Assembly (NCBI RefSeq): GCF_000187995.2
Contig: NZ_AEUW02000001.1
Span: 806,001-870,000, forward strand
Source of the DNA: Streptococcus macacae NCTC 11558
Lineage (GTDB): Bacteria; Bacillota; Bacilli; Lactobacillales; Streptococcaceae
DNA length: 64,000 bases
Direction: 5' to 3'
A program made the translations under genes and the position numbers. Below the pieces are notes generated by a model. It was given only the letters and a program-made list of their open reading frames with translations. It ran no database searches and was not told where the DNA came from. This document shows positions 55,116-64,000 of the stretch, in pieces; position 1 is the stretch's first letter; each line of letters begins with the position of its first letter.

Positions 55116-56459
55116 ATGACTTTTAAAACAACACTAGGAATTCTAGCAGGAAAAACGTCCCATTTTATCCTCAGTAAATTAGGACGCGGTTCTACCCTGC
55201 CTGGAAAAATCGCTCTGAAATGCGATAAAAATATCTTAAACAGTTTAGCTAAAGATTATGAGATCGTTGTCATTACAGGCACTAACGGCAAAACACTGAC
55301 CACTGCTTTGACGGTCGGAATTTTAAAAGAAGCTTACGGTGAAGTTCTTACGAACCCCAGCGGTGCTAATATGATTACTGGTATCACCTCTGCTTTTTTA
55401 ACAGCTAAAAAGACCAAGAACAGCAAACAAATAGCTGTTTTAGAAATTGATGAAGCCAGCCTTCCTAAGATTACAGAATACTTAAAACCAAGCCTTTTTG
55501 TTTTTACTAATATTTTCCGGGATCAGATGGATCGTTACGGTGAAATTTATACGACTTATCAAATGATTTTAGATGGTGCCGCAAAAGCGCCTCAAGCCAC
55601 TATTCTTGCTAATGGTGACAGTCCGCTTTTCAATTCAGCCAAAGTGATTAATCCTATTTATTATTATGGCTTTGATACCAAAAAAGAAAAATTAAAGCCA
55701 GCTCATTATAATACAGAAGGCGTACTTTGCCCTAAATGCCAAAAAATCTTAAAATATAAACTGAATACCTATGCTAACTTAGGTGATTATATTTGTGAAA
55801 ACTGTGGTTTTAAGCGTCCGTCTTTAAACTATTCACTGACTGAACTTAAGAAAATTACAAATACAAGCGCCGAGTTTACCATTGATCAGCAAAACTATAA
55901 GATCAATGTCGGCGGTTTATACAATATCTACAATGCCTTAGCTGCCGTTTCAGTAGCCGAATTTTTCCAAGTTCCTCCTGAAAAAATTAAGAAAGGCTTT
56001 GATAAAAGCCGTGCCGTTTTTGGCCGTCAGGAAACCTTTAAAATTGGCGATAAATCCTGTACACTAGTTCTTATCAAAAATCCAGTAGGCGCTAGTCAGG
56101 CTCTCGATATGATCAAATTAGCTCCCTATCCTTTCACCTTATCTGTTCTGCTGAATGCTAATTATGCTGATGGGATCGATACGAGCTGGATTTGGGATGC
56201 TCATTTTGAAAATATCTTAGATATGGATATTCCTCACATTTTTGCAGGAGGTGTTCGCCATTCCGAAATCGCTCGCCGCTTGCGCGTCACTGGCTATGAT
56301 GAGGATAAAATTATACAGGCAGAAAAACTAGAAGATATTATGCAGCTTATTGAAAATCAAGAAACAGAGCATGCTTATATCTTAGCAACCTACACGGCTA
56401 TGCTAGAATTTCGTGAAATTTTAGCCAACAGACATGCTGTCGGAAAGGAGATGCGCTAA
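55116..56459 (+). CDS. murT: Lipid II isoglutaminyl synthase, MurT subunit
   Basis: 447 residues. Mur-ligase central domain with [20 protein letters not shown] (ATP P-loop). The MurT-specific Cys4 zinc ribbon (LCPKCQKIL...YICENCGFK) lies near residues 206-236, and a C-terminal DUF1727-like domain has [11 protein letters not shown] and [17 protein letters not shown]. With GatD it amidates the D-Glu of lipid II, essential for peptidoglycan cross-linking in streptococci. The -10 box ends six bases before the ATG. gatD follows after four bases. Confidence 0.96.
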   Translation: MTFKTTLGILAGKTSHFILSKLGRGSTLPGKIALKCDKNILNSLAKDYEIVVITGTNGKTLTTALTVGILKEAYGEVLTNPSGANMITGITSAFLTAKKTKNSKQIAVLEIDEASLPKITEYLKPSLFVFTNIFRDQMDRYGEIYTTYQMILDGAAKAPQATILANGDSPLFNSAKVINPIYYYGFDTKKEKLKPAHYNTEGVLCPKCQKILKYKLNTYANLGDYICENCGFKRPSLNYSLTELKKITNTSAEFTIDQQNYKINVGGLYNIYNALAAVSVAEFFQVPPEKIKKGFDKSRAVFGRQETFKIGDKSCTLVLIKNPVGASQALDMIKLAPYPFTLSVLLNANYADGIDTSWIWDAHFENILDMDIPHIFAGGVRHSEIARRLRVTGYDEDKIIQAEKLEDIMQLIENQETEHAYILATYTAMLEFREILANRHAVGKEMR

Positions 56460-56463
56460 ATAA

Positions 56464-57249
56464 ATGGTTTACACTTCTTTAAAATCTCCTGAAAATCAGG
56501 ACTATGCTTATTCTCTAAATGTGGCTCATCTCTATGGCAATCTTTTAAATACATATGGCGATAATGGCAATATACTGATGATGAAATATGTGGGTGAAAA
56601 ATTATCTGCTCAGATGACTTTTGATATTGTCTCTATCGAAGATCCGTTCGATGAGCACCATTATGATCTTATTTTCTTTGGCGGCGGCCAGGACTATGAA
56701 CAATCTATTGTCGCTAAAGATTTACCAAATAAAAAAGAAAATCTTGCCCGTTTCATTGAAAATGAAGGTGTCGGCCTTGCTATCTGCGGTGGTTTCCAGC
56801 TTTTAGGACAGTATTACATCCAAGCTGACGGTCAAAAGATCAACGGTATCGGTGTTATGGGACACTATACACTTAACCAAGATAATAATCGCTATATTGG
56901 TGATATCAAAATTTATAATGAGGAATTTAAGGAAACTTATTATGGTTTTGAAAACCACCAAGGACGGACTTTCCTGTCAGAGGATGAAAAACCACTGGGA
57001 AAAGTTATTTATGGAAACGGCAATAATAAAGAAGACGGTACAGAAGGTCTGCATTACAAAAATATTTTCGGGTCTTACTTTCACGGACCTCTTCTCTCGC
57101 GCAATGCTAACCTTGCTTATCGCTTAGTCTCTACTGCTTTAAAAAATAAATATGGCCAAGATATCCAACTTCCTGACTATCAAGATATTTTAAATAAGGA
57201 AGTTGCCGAAGAATATGATGATATTAAAAGTAAGGCAGAATTTAAATGA
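56464..57249 (+). CDS. gatD: Lipid II isoglutaminyl synthase, GatD amidotransferase subunit
   Basis: 261 residues. A class I glutamine amidotransferase of the CobB/CobQ type: [20 protein letters not shown] at the N-terminus, [17 protein letters not shown] with the nucleophile Cys, and [13 protein letters not shown] with the His. It supplies ammonia to MurT. AAGGAG is located just before the murT stop region. A strong terminator follows the stop codon. Confidence 0.96.
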   Translation: MVYTSLKSPENQDYAYSLNVAHLYGNLLNTYGDNGNILMMKYVGEKLSAQMTFDIVSIEDPFDEHHYDLIFFGGGQDYEQSIVAKDLPNKKENLARFIENEGVGLAICGGFQLLGQYYIQADGQKINGIGVMGHYTLNQDNNRYIGDIKIYNEEFKETYYGFENHQGRTFLSEDEKPLGKVIYGNGNNKEDGTEGLHYKNIFGSYFHGPLLSRNANLAYRLVSTALKNKYGQDIQLPDYQDILNKEVAEEYDDIKSKAEFK

Positions 57250-57253
57250 TCAA

Positions 57254-57302
57254 AAAAGGAAATAGAAATTGATCGAACAGCTATCAATTTCTATTTCCTT
57301 TT
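57254..57302 (+). terminator. murT-gatD terminator
   Basis: Perfect 20-base stem AAAAGGAAATAGAAATTGAT with its complement at 57283-57302 and a nine-base loop, directly after the gatD stop. Confidence 0.9.
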
Positions 57303-57376
57303 CCTTTTAGATGAAACGTTAAAAAATTAAAATAATTGGTTTAACCAAACTATAGAGGTATATCCAATTCAAATAT

Positions 57377-59288
57377 TTAATATTTTTCCAGTTCTTCAGA
57401 CAATGTCTCCCATTCTTTCATAAGCCTTTCTTGACAATCACTCAAGTTATCTAGTTCTTTTTGGAGCTCTATAAGCTGCTGAGCTTCATTTATTTGAGTC
57501 ATCTGCAACGACAGCTCTTTTGTTTCTCGCTCAGCTTCCTCTAATTGATTTTCAACCTCTTCAATACGGCGCCTTAGCCTGCGGATTTCTTTTTGGCTGG
57601 CCTTTTGATTTTTATAATTGTCTGCAGAGGAAGATTTAGTACTAGAAGTTTCTTCTGCTTTAACTTGAGTATTTTTAGTATTTTCTTCTTGTTCATATTT
57701 TTTCATGAGATAATAATCATAATCACCCAAATATAGATGAGATTCTTTTTCAGAAATTTCTAAGACTTTAGTTGCCAAACGATTGATAAAATAGCGGTCA
57801 TGGCTAACAAATATAAGTGTCCCATCAAAATCGATTAAAGCTTTTTCAAGAACTTCTTTACTATCAATATCCAAATGAGTTGGTTCGTCAAGACAAAAGG
57901 TTATTATTTTCCATTGACAATTTTGCTAAAAGCAAACGTGCCTTTTCACCTCCAGACAGCATATTGACAGTCTTTTGAACATCATCGCCAGAAAAAAGAA
58001 AAGCTCCTAGACAATTACGAATATCTAGCTCCAGCTTTGTCGGAAAAGCAGACCATAGTTCTTCTAATACAGTATTTCCAGGAGTCAGGCTGGACTGCGT
58101 CTGATCATAATACCCCATTTGAACATTGGCTCCGTATTTTACTTCTCCCTGGATGAAAGGCAGTAAGCCAACGATAGATTTTATCAGTGTTGATTTGCCA
58201 ATACCATTTGGTCCCACAATAGCCAGAGCATCTAACTTTTTGACGTCTGCATTAATAGGACCAGACAAACTGATGCCATCATAACCAATCGCAGCATCAG
58301 TAAGATTTAAGACCTCATTGCCTGAAGGTTTATCCGCTTTAAAAGTCATGTCTGCAGACTTAGCATATCCCTCAGGTTTTTCTAAACGTTCCATTTTTTC
58401 TAATTGTTTACGGCGTGATTGGGCTCTTTTAGTCGTTGAAGCACGGACGATATTACGCTGGACAAAATCTTCTAATTTAGAAATTTCTTTTTGCTGTTTT
58501 TCAAATAGTTTCTCTGCAGCTAACAGTTTTTGAGCCTTCTGATCCATGAAATGAGAATAGTTTCCTATATAGCGATCTAAGGAATGCTTCGTCAAATCTA
58601 AAGTTACAGTAGTCACCTTATCCAAAAAATAACGGTCATGGCTAACAATAATCAAGGCTCCTTGATAGTGTGTTAAATAATTCTCCAGCCAAGCTATTGT
58701 CTCAATATCCAAATGGTTGGTTGGTTCATCCAAAACCAAAAGTTCAGGTTTTTCTAAAAGCATTTTTGCTAAAGCCAAACGGGTATTCTGACCGCTAGAT
58801 AAATCAGCAATCCGCATTGACCACATCGTTTCATCAAATTTAAAACCATTTAAGATAGCTTTAATCTCATTTTCATAAGTAAAGCCGCCTCTTTGCCGAA
58901 AGTCTTCAGACAGTTTGTCATAAGTATGCATCAAATCTTCTAGCTCAACAGCCTCTACTTCACCCATCTTCATTTCCATATGGCGAAGCCGTTCTTCATC
59001 TTTTCTTAAATCCTCAAAAACATGAAGCATTTCATCAAAGATAGTTTTAGAAGAATCTAAGCGGCTGTTTTGAGCTAAATAAGATAAAGACAAATCTCTT
59101 TTTTTATCAATGCTTCCTGCGCTGGCTCTTTCTTCTCCAACTAATATTTTTAAAAGTGTTGATTTGCCAGCACCATTGGGACCAACTAAAGCTATTCGAT
59201 CATGCTGAGCAACCTGTATTGTAATATTATCAAAGAGCACTTCTCCTGAAAAAGAACGCTCAAGTTTATTTCCTTGTAAAATAATCAT
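57377..59288 (-). pseudogene. ABC-F ATPase gene disrupted by frameshift
   Basis: Two adjacent frames make one ABC-F protein of ~635 residues. The first (57888-59288) carries ABC domain 1 (GPNGAGKSTLLKILVG, SSGQNTRLALAKMLLEK, LLVLDEPTNHLDIET), the linker and the start of domain 2 (GPNGIGKSTLIKS, LSGGEKARLLLAKLSMENN), then stops. The second (57377-57874) resumes in the next frame at LDIDSKEVLEKALIDFDGTL with a coiled-coil tail. At the join the domain-2 Walker B would read LDEPT-HLD, lacking the Asn codon, and two bases are missing just before. ABC-F proteins act on ribosomes. Real decay or a sequencing error. Leaderless-type start. Confidence 0.85.
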
Positions 59289-59303
59289 ATCTTTATTCTA
59301 TCA
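59289..59303 (-). promoter_or_regulatory. ABC-F gene extended -10 promoter; predicted leaderless start
   Basis: Minus-strand TGA-TAGAAT (-10 at 59295-59300), six bases (AAAGAT), then the ATG at 59288. No Shine-Dalgarno is visible. Confidence 0.55.
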
Positions 59304-59336
59304 AAACTTACCCTTCTAAGCTAGTTTCCATCTACA

Positions 59337-59368
59337 TAAAAAAGACAGCCTTAGCTATCTTTTTTCAT
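59337..59368 (-). terminator. Terminator after the GH8 gene
   Basis: On the minus strand AAAAAAGATAGC-taa-GGCTGTCTTTTTT (one G-U pair) right after the GH8 stop. It closes the wecB-to-GH8 operon. Confidence 0.75.
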
Positions 59369-59371
59369 TAT

Positions 59372-60481
59372 TTAATCAGACAGAACAGCCATCGTTATTA
59401 AAGCAGAATCATAATAATTTGTTTTTGATAAGCCCTTAATAAAGATGTTTTTTTCCTGCTGGTGAAGCCGTTCATACTGATGTCCCAAAGTTTTAGCTGC
59501 ATAAAAGACAGGAGCTTCAAAGCTGGCCGATTTATGATTGACCAAACGCTTACCGTTTAACTGATAACCTCCATAAATCACTTTTTCATCCATGAAGAAA
59601 TTCATCATCTTCTTTAAAATTTTTCGGCCTTTTTTGTTATGACTGCGAGCTAGATTATAAGGCATGCGGCAAGCATTATAGTAGTAATCACCATCATAGG
59701 CGCTGGCTACAAGATTAGCTTTTGCAGCCTTTATTTCTCCAGATTCACGAACCCACATAAAATCAGGGACTAGTCCGGTATTATGCTGATTGCTCATTTT
59801 TTCCAAACTTGCTAGCATTGATGATTTAATAGACTTCCACGTCGAATCATGGCTAAAATCGTAAAAAGTATCAAACTGTTCAGGTAAAATATCAGAAGTC
59901 CTTACAAGATCATAGTAATCCGTTCCTTTTACGGCCCAATTCCCTACAGTCAAAGACTTTGTTTCTGCATTATAATTATAAGCTAAAATATCTTTCAAAA
60001 GCAGCCTAGCTTGTTTTTTATATTCAGCTGCCTTATCAGACCAAAGCGCTGCTGCTTTTATCAGAGCATAAGCAATGTATAAGTCGCCATCTGTCGCACT
60101 ATTTTCAGCATCTTTAACCGTACCGTCTGTCTTAACTTTTTGCTGCCAAGACATTAATTGTGTCTTAGCTGTCCGATGATCCATATAGTAACGATACAGT
60201 CTGTCAAATTCTTTCTTTGTATTAACACCTTTCTTAGCAGCTTCTACTGCTATGAACATACCATAGCCTTGACCTTCTGACAGCGCTGTGACATCTGTAT
60301 CAGTTGTTGCTGTTTTTACATAAGCTTCTTTTCCCTGCGTAACAACATAGTATTTAGACCACTTTTTATAAGTATCTTTTTGCATATCATCAGTTCCCTT
60401 AATTCGAATAAAGTAAAAACCAACAATCATTGACAGCAACAAAAGTACGAGCCAAATGTATTTTAATTTCTTTTTTTTCAC
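59372..60481 (-). CDS. Membrane-anchored GH8 glycoside hydrolase
   Basis: 369 residues. An N-terminal signal anchor (YIWLVLLLLSMIVGFYFIRI) is followed by the (alpha/alpha)6 GH8 domain. The general acid is Glu69 in ALSEGQGYGMFIAV, and ATDGDLYIAYAL (Asp131, Asp133) is the second GH8 motif. GH8 includes BcsZ, the endoglucanase of bacterial cellulose operons, and chitosanase/lichenase enzymes. It is next to a processive GT2 synthase, so it probably trims or releases the polymer made by that synthase. Substrate unknown. It follows that gene by 11 bases. Confidence 0.9.
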   Translation of the reverse strand: MKKKKLKYIWLVLLLLSMIVGFYFIRIKGTDDMQKDTYKKWSKYYVVTQGKEAYVKTATTDTDVTALSEGQGYGMFIAVEAAKKGVNTKKEFDRLYRYYMDHRTAKTQLMSWQQKVKTDGTVKDAENSATDGDLYIAYALIKAAALWSDKAAEYKKQARLLLKDILAYNYNAETKSLTVGNWAVKGTDYYDLVRTSDILPEQFDTFYDFSHDSTWKSIKSSMLASLEKMSNQHNTGLVPDFMWVRESGEIKAAKANLVASAYDGDYYYNACRMPYNLARSHNKKGRKILKKMMNFFMDEKVIYGGYQLNGKRLVNHKSASFEAPVFYAAKTLGHQYERLHQQEKNIFIKGLSKTNYYDSALITMAVLSD

Positions 60482-60492
60482 TTTTCTCTCCT

Positions 60493-61806
60493 CTAGCCTG
60501 CAAATCGTTTTGTTTTAACCCATTTTGTACCCTCGCGGCGCAAAATTTTATCCATAAGAACTGAAAAAACAGAAGAAATGGATACTATGATAAAGAGCTG
60601 GGTGTAAGTAAAGTAAGCTAACAGAGCAATCCAAATTTGTTTAACGGTTGCCTGACCATATTGAGTAGCTTGAGAAATAGAAACCTGCAAAAGGTAAAGC
60701 AGAATCATCAAAAACCAATTAAAGAGCAATAATTGTGCCATATAAATATTATTAGAATCAAAAGCAAAAGGCACTTGGACACCAGGTTTGAAGAAACCGA
60801 TCACTAAAGCTATTAAATTAGCAAAAAAGAGAATATCAGAGAGAACAATTGCTGCATTAAACCAAAAGAAAGTACAAGTATAATAGAAAACTTCCCATTT
60901 TACACGCCAATTGCCACGGCCGAAAAGATGTTTGAAATTGGCAATAACAACCTCATAATTTCCTTTAGCCCAGCGTTTTCTCTGTAAATAATAAGACTTA
61001 AGAGTTTCGGGTTCTTGCTGAAAAGCTTCTGAATTATGCGCCAAAGCAATCAGCTTGCCGCTTTGCATAATTTTAAAAGAAATATCTGTATCTTCTGTCA
61101 GCGCACCATTTCGCCATCCGCCGATACTTTTAACAAATTCAGTATTAATAATAAAGTTTGTTCCTGGAATACGTCCAATCTTTCCCAAATGCCACATCCC
61201 TACATGCAAAACCCTTTGTGTCACCACAATTTCTTGGTTGATACATCGTGTTAAAAAATTCTGATTGGCATTGCGTGTTTTGTTGCGTCCAAAAGCTGCC
61301 ACATGGCGCTTAGGATCTTCCATAACTTTTTGCACCAGAAAATAAAGAGCATTTTTCTCAGGCATCGCATCCGCATCATAAACACAGATATAGTCTCCCT
61401 TAGCCATTTTTAAAGCGTCATTTAAGACACCTGCTTTTCCGCCAGTACCGCTGCGATTAATCAAAGTAACATCACGGTCAGCATATTGAGGCAGATTTTT
61501 AATTTTTTGCATTTCCTGATAAGTTTTGTCTTCGCAATTATCTGCAAAAAGAAGAATTTCAACTTTATCTTTAGGATATTTCATATCCAAAATAGCTTGA
61601 ACAGTCTGAGCAATGACTACATCTTCATTGTGAGCCGGAACAACCACAGTCACCACAGGATACTCATCTAAAGGGCTGAGATCAACGTCAAAGTTACTGT
61701 GTTTAAACCAAAAATGAACCGCTGACATCAGGATAATCAAGGCCATAGCTAAAGAAGACCAAATAGAAATTAAACTGATAATCATTAAAATCTGACTAAT
61801 CATCAT
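60493..61806 (-). CDS. Processive GT2 polysaccharide synthase (BcsA/HasA/PgaC-like)
   Basis: 437 residues. Two N-terminal helices precede a GT-A domain with VVTVVVPAHNEDVVIAQTVQ, LLFADNCEDKT, CVYDADAMPEKN (DxD), GALTEDTDISFK (TED) and YYLQRKRWAKGNYE (QxxRW). Four C-terminal helices follow. The TED and QxxRW motifs mark processive, self-extruding synthases. No PilZ domain is present, so c-di-GMP control is not expected. AAGG six bases before the ATG at 61806 sets the start, overlapping the 46-residue membrane protein gene by 11 bases. Product unknown; a beta-linked hexose or hexosamine polymer is likely. Confidence 0.92.
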   Translation of the reverse strand: MMISQILMIISLISIWSSLAMALIILMSAVHFWFKHSNFDVDLSPLDEYPVVTVVVPAHNEDVVIAQTVQAILDMKYPKDKVEILLFADNCEDKTYQEMQKIKNLPQYADRDVTLINRSGTGGKAGVLNDALKMAKGDYICVYDADAMPEKNALYFLVQKVMEDPKRHVAAFGRNKTRNANQNFLTRCINQEIVVTQRVLHVGMWHLGKIGRIPGTNFIINTEFVKSIGGWRNGALTEDTDISFKIMQSGKLIALAHNSEAFQQEPETLKSYYLQRKRWAKGNYEVVIANFKHLFGRGNWRVKWEVFYYTCTFFWFNAAIVLSDILFFANLIALVIGFFKPGVQVPFAFDSNNIYMAQLLLFNWFLMILLYLLQVSISQATQYGQATVKQIWIALLAYFTYTQLFIIVSISSVFSVLMDKILRREGTKWVKTKRFAG

Positions 61807-61936
61807 CCACCGCCTTAAAATTTTTGTTAACACGCTCTAAAATAATCAAATAACAGATAAACAATAGGATAAAACAGACTGCAAAAAAAAGACTGATCCC
61901 TAAACCAATATTGAAAAATAAATTTGTTAGATTCAT
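61796..61936 (-). CDS. Small single-helix membrane protein of the exopolysaccharide operon
   Basis: 46 residues, not recognised. MNLTNLFFNIGLGISLFFAV, then CFILLFICYLIILERVNKNF and a short acidic tail (KAVDDD). One or two closely packed hydrophobic helices. The stop overlaps the synthase start by 11 bases, and the gene fits exactly into the gap after the 262-residue membrane protein. Both suggest a real gene and translational coupling. A weak AAGAGA ribosome site precedes the ATG. A role as a small synthase subunit, like PgaD or BcsF-type partners, is inference. Confidence 0.65.
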   Translation of the reverse strand: MNLTNLFFNIGLGISLFFAVCFILLFICYLIILERVNKNFKAVDDD

Positions 61937-61949
61937 CGTTTTCTCTTTC

Positions 61950-62738
61950 TTAATACTCTACAATAATATGGGTTTCCAAAAGACGCTCCAGCCTTTTGAT
62001 AAGATCTTCATAGTAAGCATAACGTTTCCAATTTTTATGATTAATGGCTTGATAAGCATACTGAAACTGAATCTCATGCATGCTGCTTTCATTGTTAAAA
62101 CGCAGTCTGCTAAGATTAATACTAATTTCTTCTTCAAGGCTAAGATGCCAATCAGGGTAAGATTTTGTCTGGACTAGAAGAAACAAACCATTTCTTAAAT
62201 AAAAGAGACGATCACTATCATATTTGGATCTAAGAATAGCACGGTTTATCCTTTTTATAGTAGCATAATATTCTTTAGGCTGTGTTTGCTTAAATTGCTC
62301 TGCATGAGCCCATCTGACTAACATGGTCTGAATAGTAATATCTTCAGAACGCTTAGCTTTACGAGCATAGTATTCATAGTAGTTTTTAGCTTTTGAAATT
62401 TGTACAGCAATAGCATCTTTTTTCTCTAAAATAAAACCTTCTATTTGATCAGCAGCAAACAAGACAAGCGGGAAAGCAAAAATTAAGATGATACGATCCC
62501 ACATTTGAAAATAAGAAATACCAATAGTCAGCATGAATGATGCAATGACAATCGAAAATAATTCTGTCCAGGCTACTAATAAATCAGTTAAAAACCACGG
62601 TGTTACAATAGCTATCAAGATCAAAAAAGCATAAATTCCAAACACAAGAAAGCCATAGTGAAGGGCAGTATACAAACTAAGGCTAACTGTTAGGATCAAC
62701 AATATCAGATGGAAGAAAAGGGACAATAAACGCTTCAT
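61950..62738 (-). CDS. Four-helix membrane protein with cytoplasmic helical domain
   Basis: 262 residues, family not recognised. About four membrane helices occupy residues 1-100 (LLSLFFHLILLILTVSLSLY, then FGIYAFLILIAIVTPWFLTD, FSIVIASFMLTIGISYF, IILIFAFPLVLFAAD). The remaining ~160 residues are charged and helical (KAKNYYEYYARKAKRSEDIT; HLSLEEEISINLSRLRFNNE) and probably cytoplasmic. It lies between wecB (four bases away) and the 46-residue membrane protein. A scaffold or regulatory subunit of the polysaccharide synthase is the best guess. Confidence 0.8.
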   Translation of the reverse strand: MKRLLSLFFHLILLILTVSLSLYTALHYGFLVFGIYAFLILIAIVTPWFLTDLLVAWTELFSIVIASFMLTIGISYFQMWDRIILIFAFPLVLFAADQIEGFILEKKDAIAVQISKAKNYYEYYARKAKRSEDITIQTMLVRWAHAEQFKQTQPKEYYATIKRINRAILRSKYDSDRLFYLRNGLFLLVQTKSYPDWHLSLEEEISINLSRLRFNNESSMHEIQFQYAYQAINHKNWKRYAYYEDLIKRLERLLETHIIVEY

Positions 62739-62742
62739 TTAA

Positions 62743-63891
62743 TTACTCCCCCATTCCAAAATCTTCAGGCCTGTGACTGCCTTTAAAATAATGGGCAATA
62801 GCTTCTAAAATTCTTTCTGAAGCAAAACCATCTCCATAAGGATTTTTCGTTTGTGCCATTTTTTGATAGTCTGCTTTATTATCCAATAATTGAATCATAG
62901 CCTTTCTAACATCTTCTTCATTCGTTCCGATTAATTTTAAAGTACCTGCTTCAACACCTTCAGGACGTTCTGTTGTATCACGTAAGACCAAAACAGGTTT
63001 ACCAAGCGATGGGGCCTCTTCCTGAACACCGCCAGAGTCGGACATAATAAAATAGCTCTTATTAGCTAAATTATGAAAATCAGCGACATCAAGCGGTTCT
63101 ATTAAGTGTACCCTTTTAGTATCTGCCAAAATATCTTGGGTCACTTTTTGAACCGCCGGACTGAGGTGAACAGGATAGACAACTTCAAGATCAGGATACT
63201 GATCAAGTACAGATTTGATGGTTGTAAAAACACGGCGCATCGGTTCTCCCTGATTTTCACGGCGGTGCATAGTAAGTAATATCATCCTGTTTTCAGGATT
63301 AATCTGATCCAAAACCGGATGATGATAATCATCTTTGACTGTTAAATCTAAAGCATCAATAGCAGTATTTCCTGTAACGAAAATATACTCTTTAGGATGA
63401 TTTTCTTTGAGGAGATTTTCCCGGCTTTGATAAGTAGGTGCAAAATAGAGATCAGACACTACATCTGTTATCTGACGGTTTACTTCTTCTGGAAAAGGGG
63501 AAAGCTTATCCCAGGTTCTAAGACCAGCTTCAACATGACCAACTTTAATTTGATTATAAAAGGCAGAGATACTAGCAGCAAGAGTAGTCGTCGTGTCGCC
63601 ATGGACCAAAATAATGTTTGGCTCTTCTGTCTTTAAAATGGAATCAAGATGGGTCAAAACATTTGTCGTAATGGTAGACAGTGTTTGCTGCTTGCTCATA
63701 ATATTCAGATCATAATCTGGTTTTATATCAAATGTTTCCAAGACTTGATCCAGCATCTCTCTGTGCTGAGCTGTTACAACAGTTACAGGCTCAAACTGAT
63801 CAGAATGGTTTTTCAGAGCTCTGATCAAAGGAGCCATTTTAATTGCTTCTGGTCTTGTACCAAAAACAAGCATAACTTTAATTTTCTTCAT
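62743..63891 (-). CDS. wecB: UDP-N-acetylglucosamine 2-epimerase (non-hydrolysing)
   Basis: 382 residues. VMLVFGTRPEAIKMAPLIRA (N-terminal Rossmann), VTAQHREMLDQVLETF, VHGDTTTTLAASISAFY, VGHVEAGLRTWDKLSPFPEE, TMHRRENQG and SDSGGVQEEAPSLGKPVLVL-RDTTERPE are all diagnostic. It interconverts UDP-GlcNAc and UDP-ManNAc. As first gene of the GT2-GH8 operon it suggests ManNAc in the polymer, or a supply for other wall polysaccharides. AAGAGGAA lies just before the ATG; a promoter is visible upstream. Confidence 0.95.
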   Translation of the reverse strand: MKKIKVMLVFGTRPEAIKMAPLIRALKNHSDQFEPVTVVTAQHREMLDQVLETFDIKPDYDLNIMSKQQTLSTITTNVLTHLDSILKTEEPNIILVHGDTTTTLAASISAFYNQIKVGHVEAGLRTWDKLSPFPEEVNRQITDVVSDLYFAPTYQSRENLLKENHPKEYIFVTGNTAIDALDLTVKDDYHHPVLDQINPENRMILLTMHRRENQGEPMRRVFTTIKSVLDQYPDLEVVYPVHLSPAVQKVTQDILADTKRVHLIEPLDVADFHNLANKSYFIMSDSGGVQEEAPSLGKPVLVLRDTTERPEGVEAGTLKLIGTNEEDVRKAMIQLLDNKADYQKMAQTKNPYGDGFASERILEAIAHYFKGSHRPEDFGMGE

Positions 63892-63947
63892 GTTTCCTCT
63901 TCATGATAATCAAAATTTAATGTAAAGCTAATCAATACATCTTTAAT

Positions 63948-63976
63948 AGAATATCACTAACTTATTACAAATTCAA
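63948..63976 (-). promoter_or_regulatory. wecB-GT2-GH8 operon promoter
   Basis: Minus-strand TTGAAT (63971-63976), 17-base spacer ending TGA, TATTCT (63948-63953), so both a -35 and an extended -10 are present. Expected leader ~50 bases. Confidence 0.6.
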
Positions 63977-64000
63977 TACAATTTGCTCCTATTTATCTTA

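Noticed and set aside
59372..63891. Gram-positive pel operon
   Set aside because: PelF-like GT4, PelG-like transporter, PelD and PelA deacetylase genes are absent; the synthase is a self-extruding GT2 instead.

Overview
The window looks like a chromosomal segment of a low-GC, mutans-group Streptococcus. The best species guess is Streptococcus macacae. This rests on a 1338-residue Cas9 whose PAM-interacting C-terminus I recognise as the S. macacae type (Gln-Lys-Gln where S. pyogenes Cas9 has Arg-Lys-Arg), on a gbpC-irvA-irvR-CRISPR neighbourhood like that of S. mutans, and on a cdaA/glmM, murT/gatD, ABC-F, GH8, GT2, epimerase order that also matches S. mutans. The species call is from memory, not from a search.

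Layout. 1-9.35 kb (minus strand): a Wzx/Wzy-type surface polysaccharide locus. It has LCP protein CpsA, an initiating sugar-phosphate transferase, flippase, UDP-galactopyranose mutase, a DUF4422 transferase, polymerase, GT2, GT14 and a Stealth phosphotransferase cut by the window edge. CpsY is divergent at 9.5 kb. 10.6-16.8 kb: a nucleoside and pentose salvage run (rpiA, deoB, ecsC-like, DUF1697, punA, amidotransferase, deoD), with a frameshifted small membrane-protein gene and a tandem 205-bp non-coding duplication. 17-32 kb: housekeeping and small stress modules (mnmE, DUF4931, uracil-DNA glycosylase, pepV, nitroreductase, MarR/acyl-hydrolase, uvrC, MerR/cupin/CMD, lepA).

32-43.5 kb: the accessory core. 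It holds wall-anchored glucan-binding protein gbpC, riboregulator gene irvA with a long leader, CI-like repressor irvR, a 14-repeat CRISPR array with 13 spacers, a HicAB toxin-antitoxin cassette, csn2-cas2-cas1-cas9, and a tracrRNA whose promoter region abuts the cas9 start. The HicAB cassette sits between csn2 and the array leader, and its terminator overlaps the array promoter.

43.6-64 kb: a MacB-like ABC transporter, HAD/NUDIX/thioesterase genes, hemW, a TetR-quinone reductase pair, cdaA-cdaR-glmM (c-di-AMP and amino-sugar supply) divergent from murT-gatD (peptidoglycan amidation), a frameshifted ABC-F gene, and an exopolysaccharide module. That module contains wecB, a 4-TM protein, a previously easy-to-miss 46-residue membrane protein, a processive GT2 synthase and a GH8 hydrolase.

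A recurrent feature is the placement of a -10 box exactly six bases before the start codon of six genes (cpsY, mnmE, uvrC, hemW, murT, ABC-F). This predicts leaderless mRNAs. Operators can be read for MarR, MerR, TetR and CpsY. All functional statements are from sequence reading and family knowledge; no search was run.
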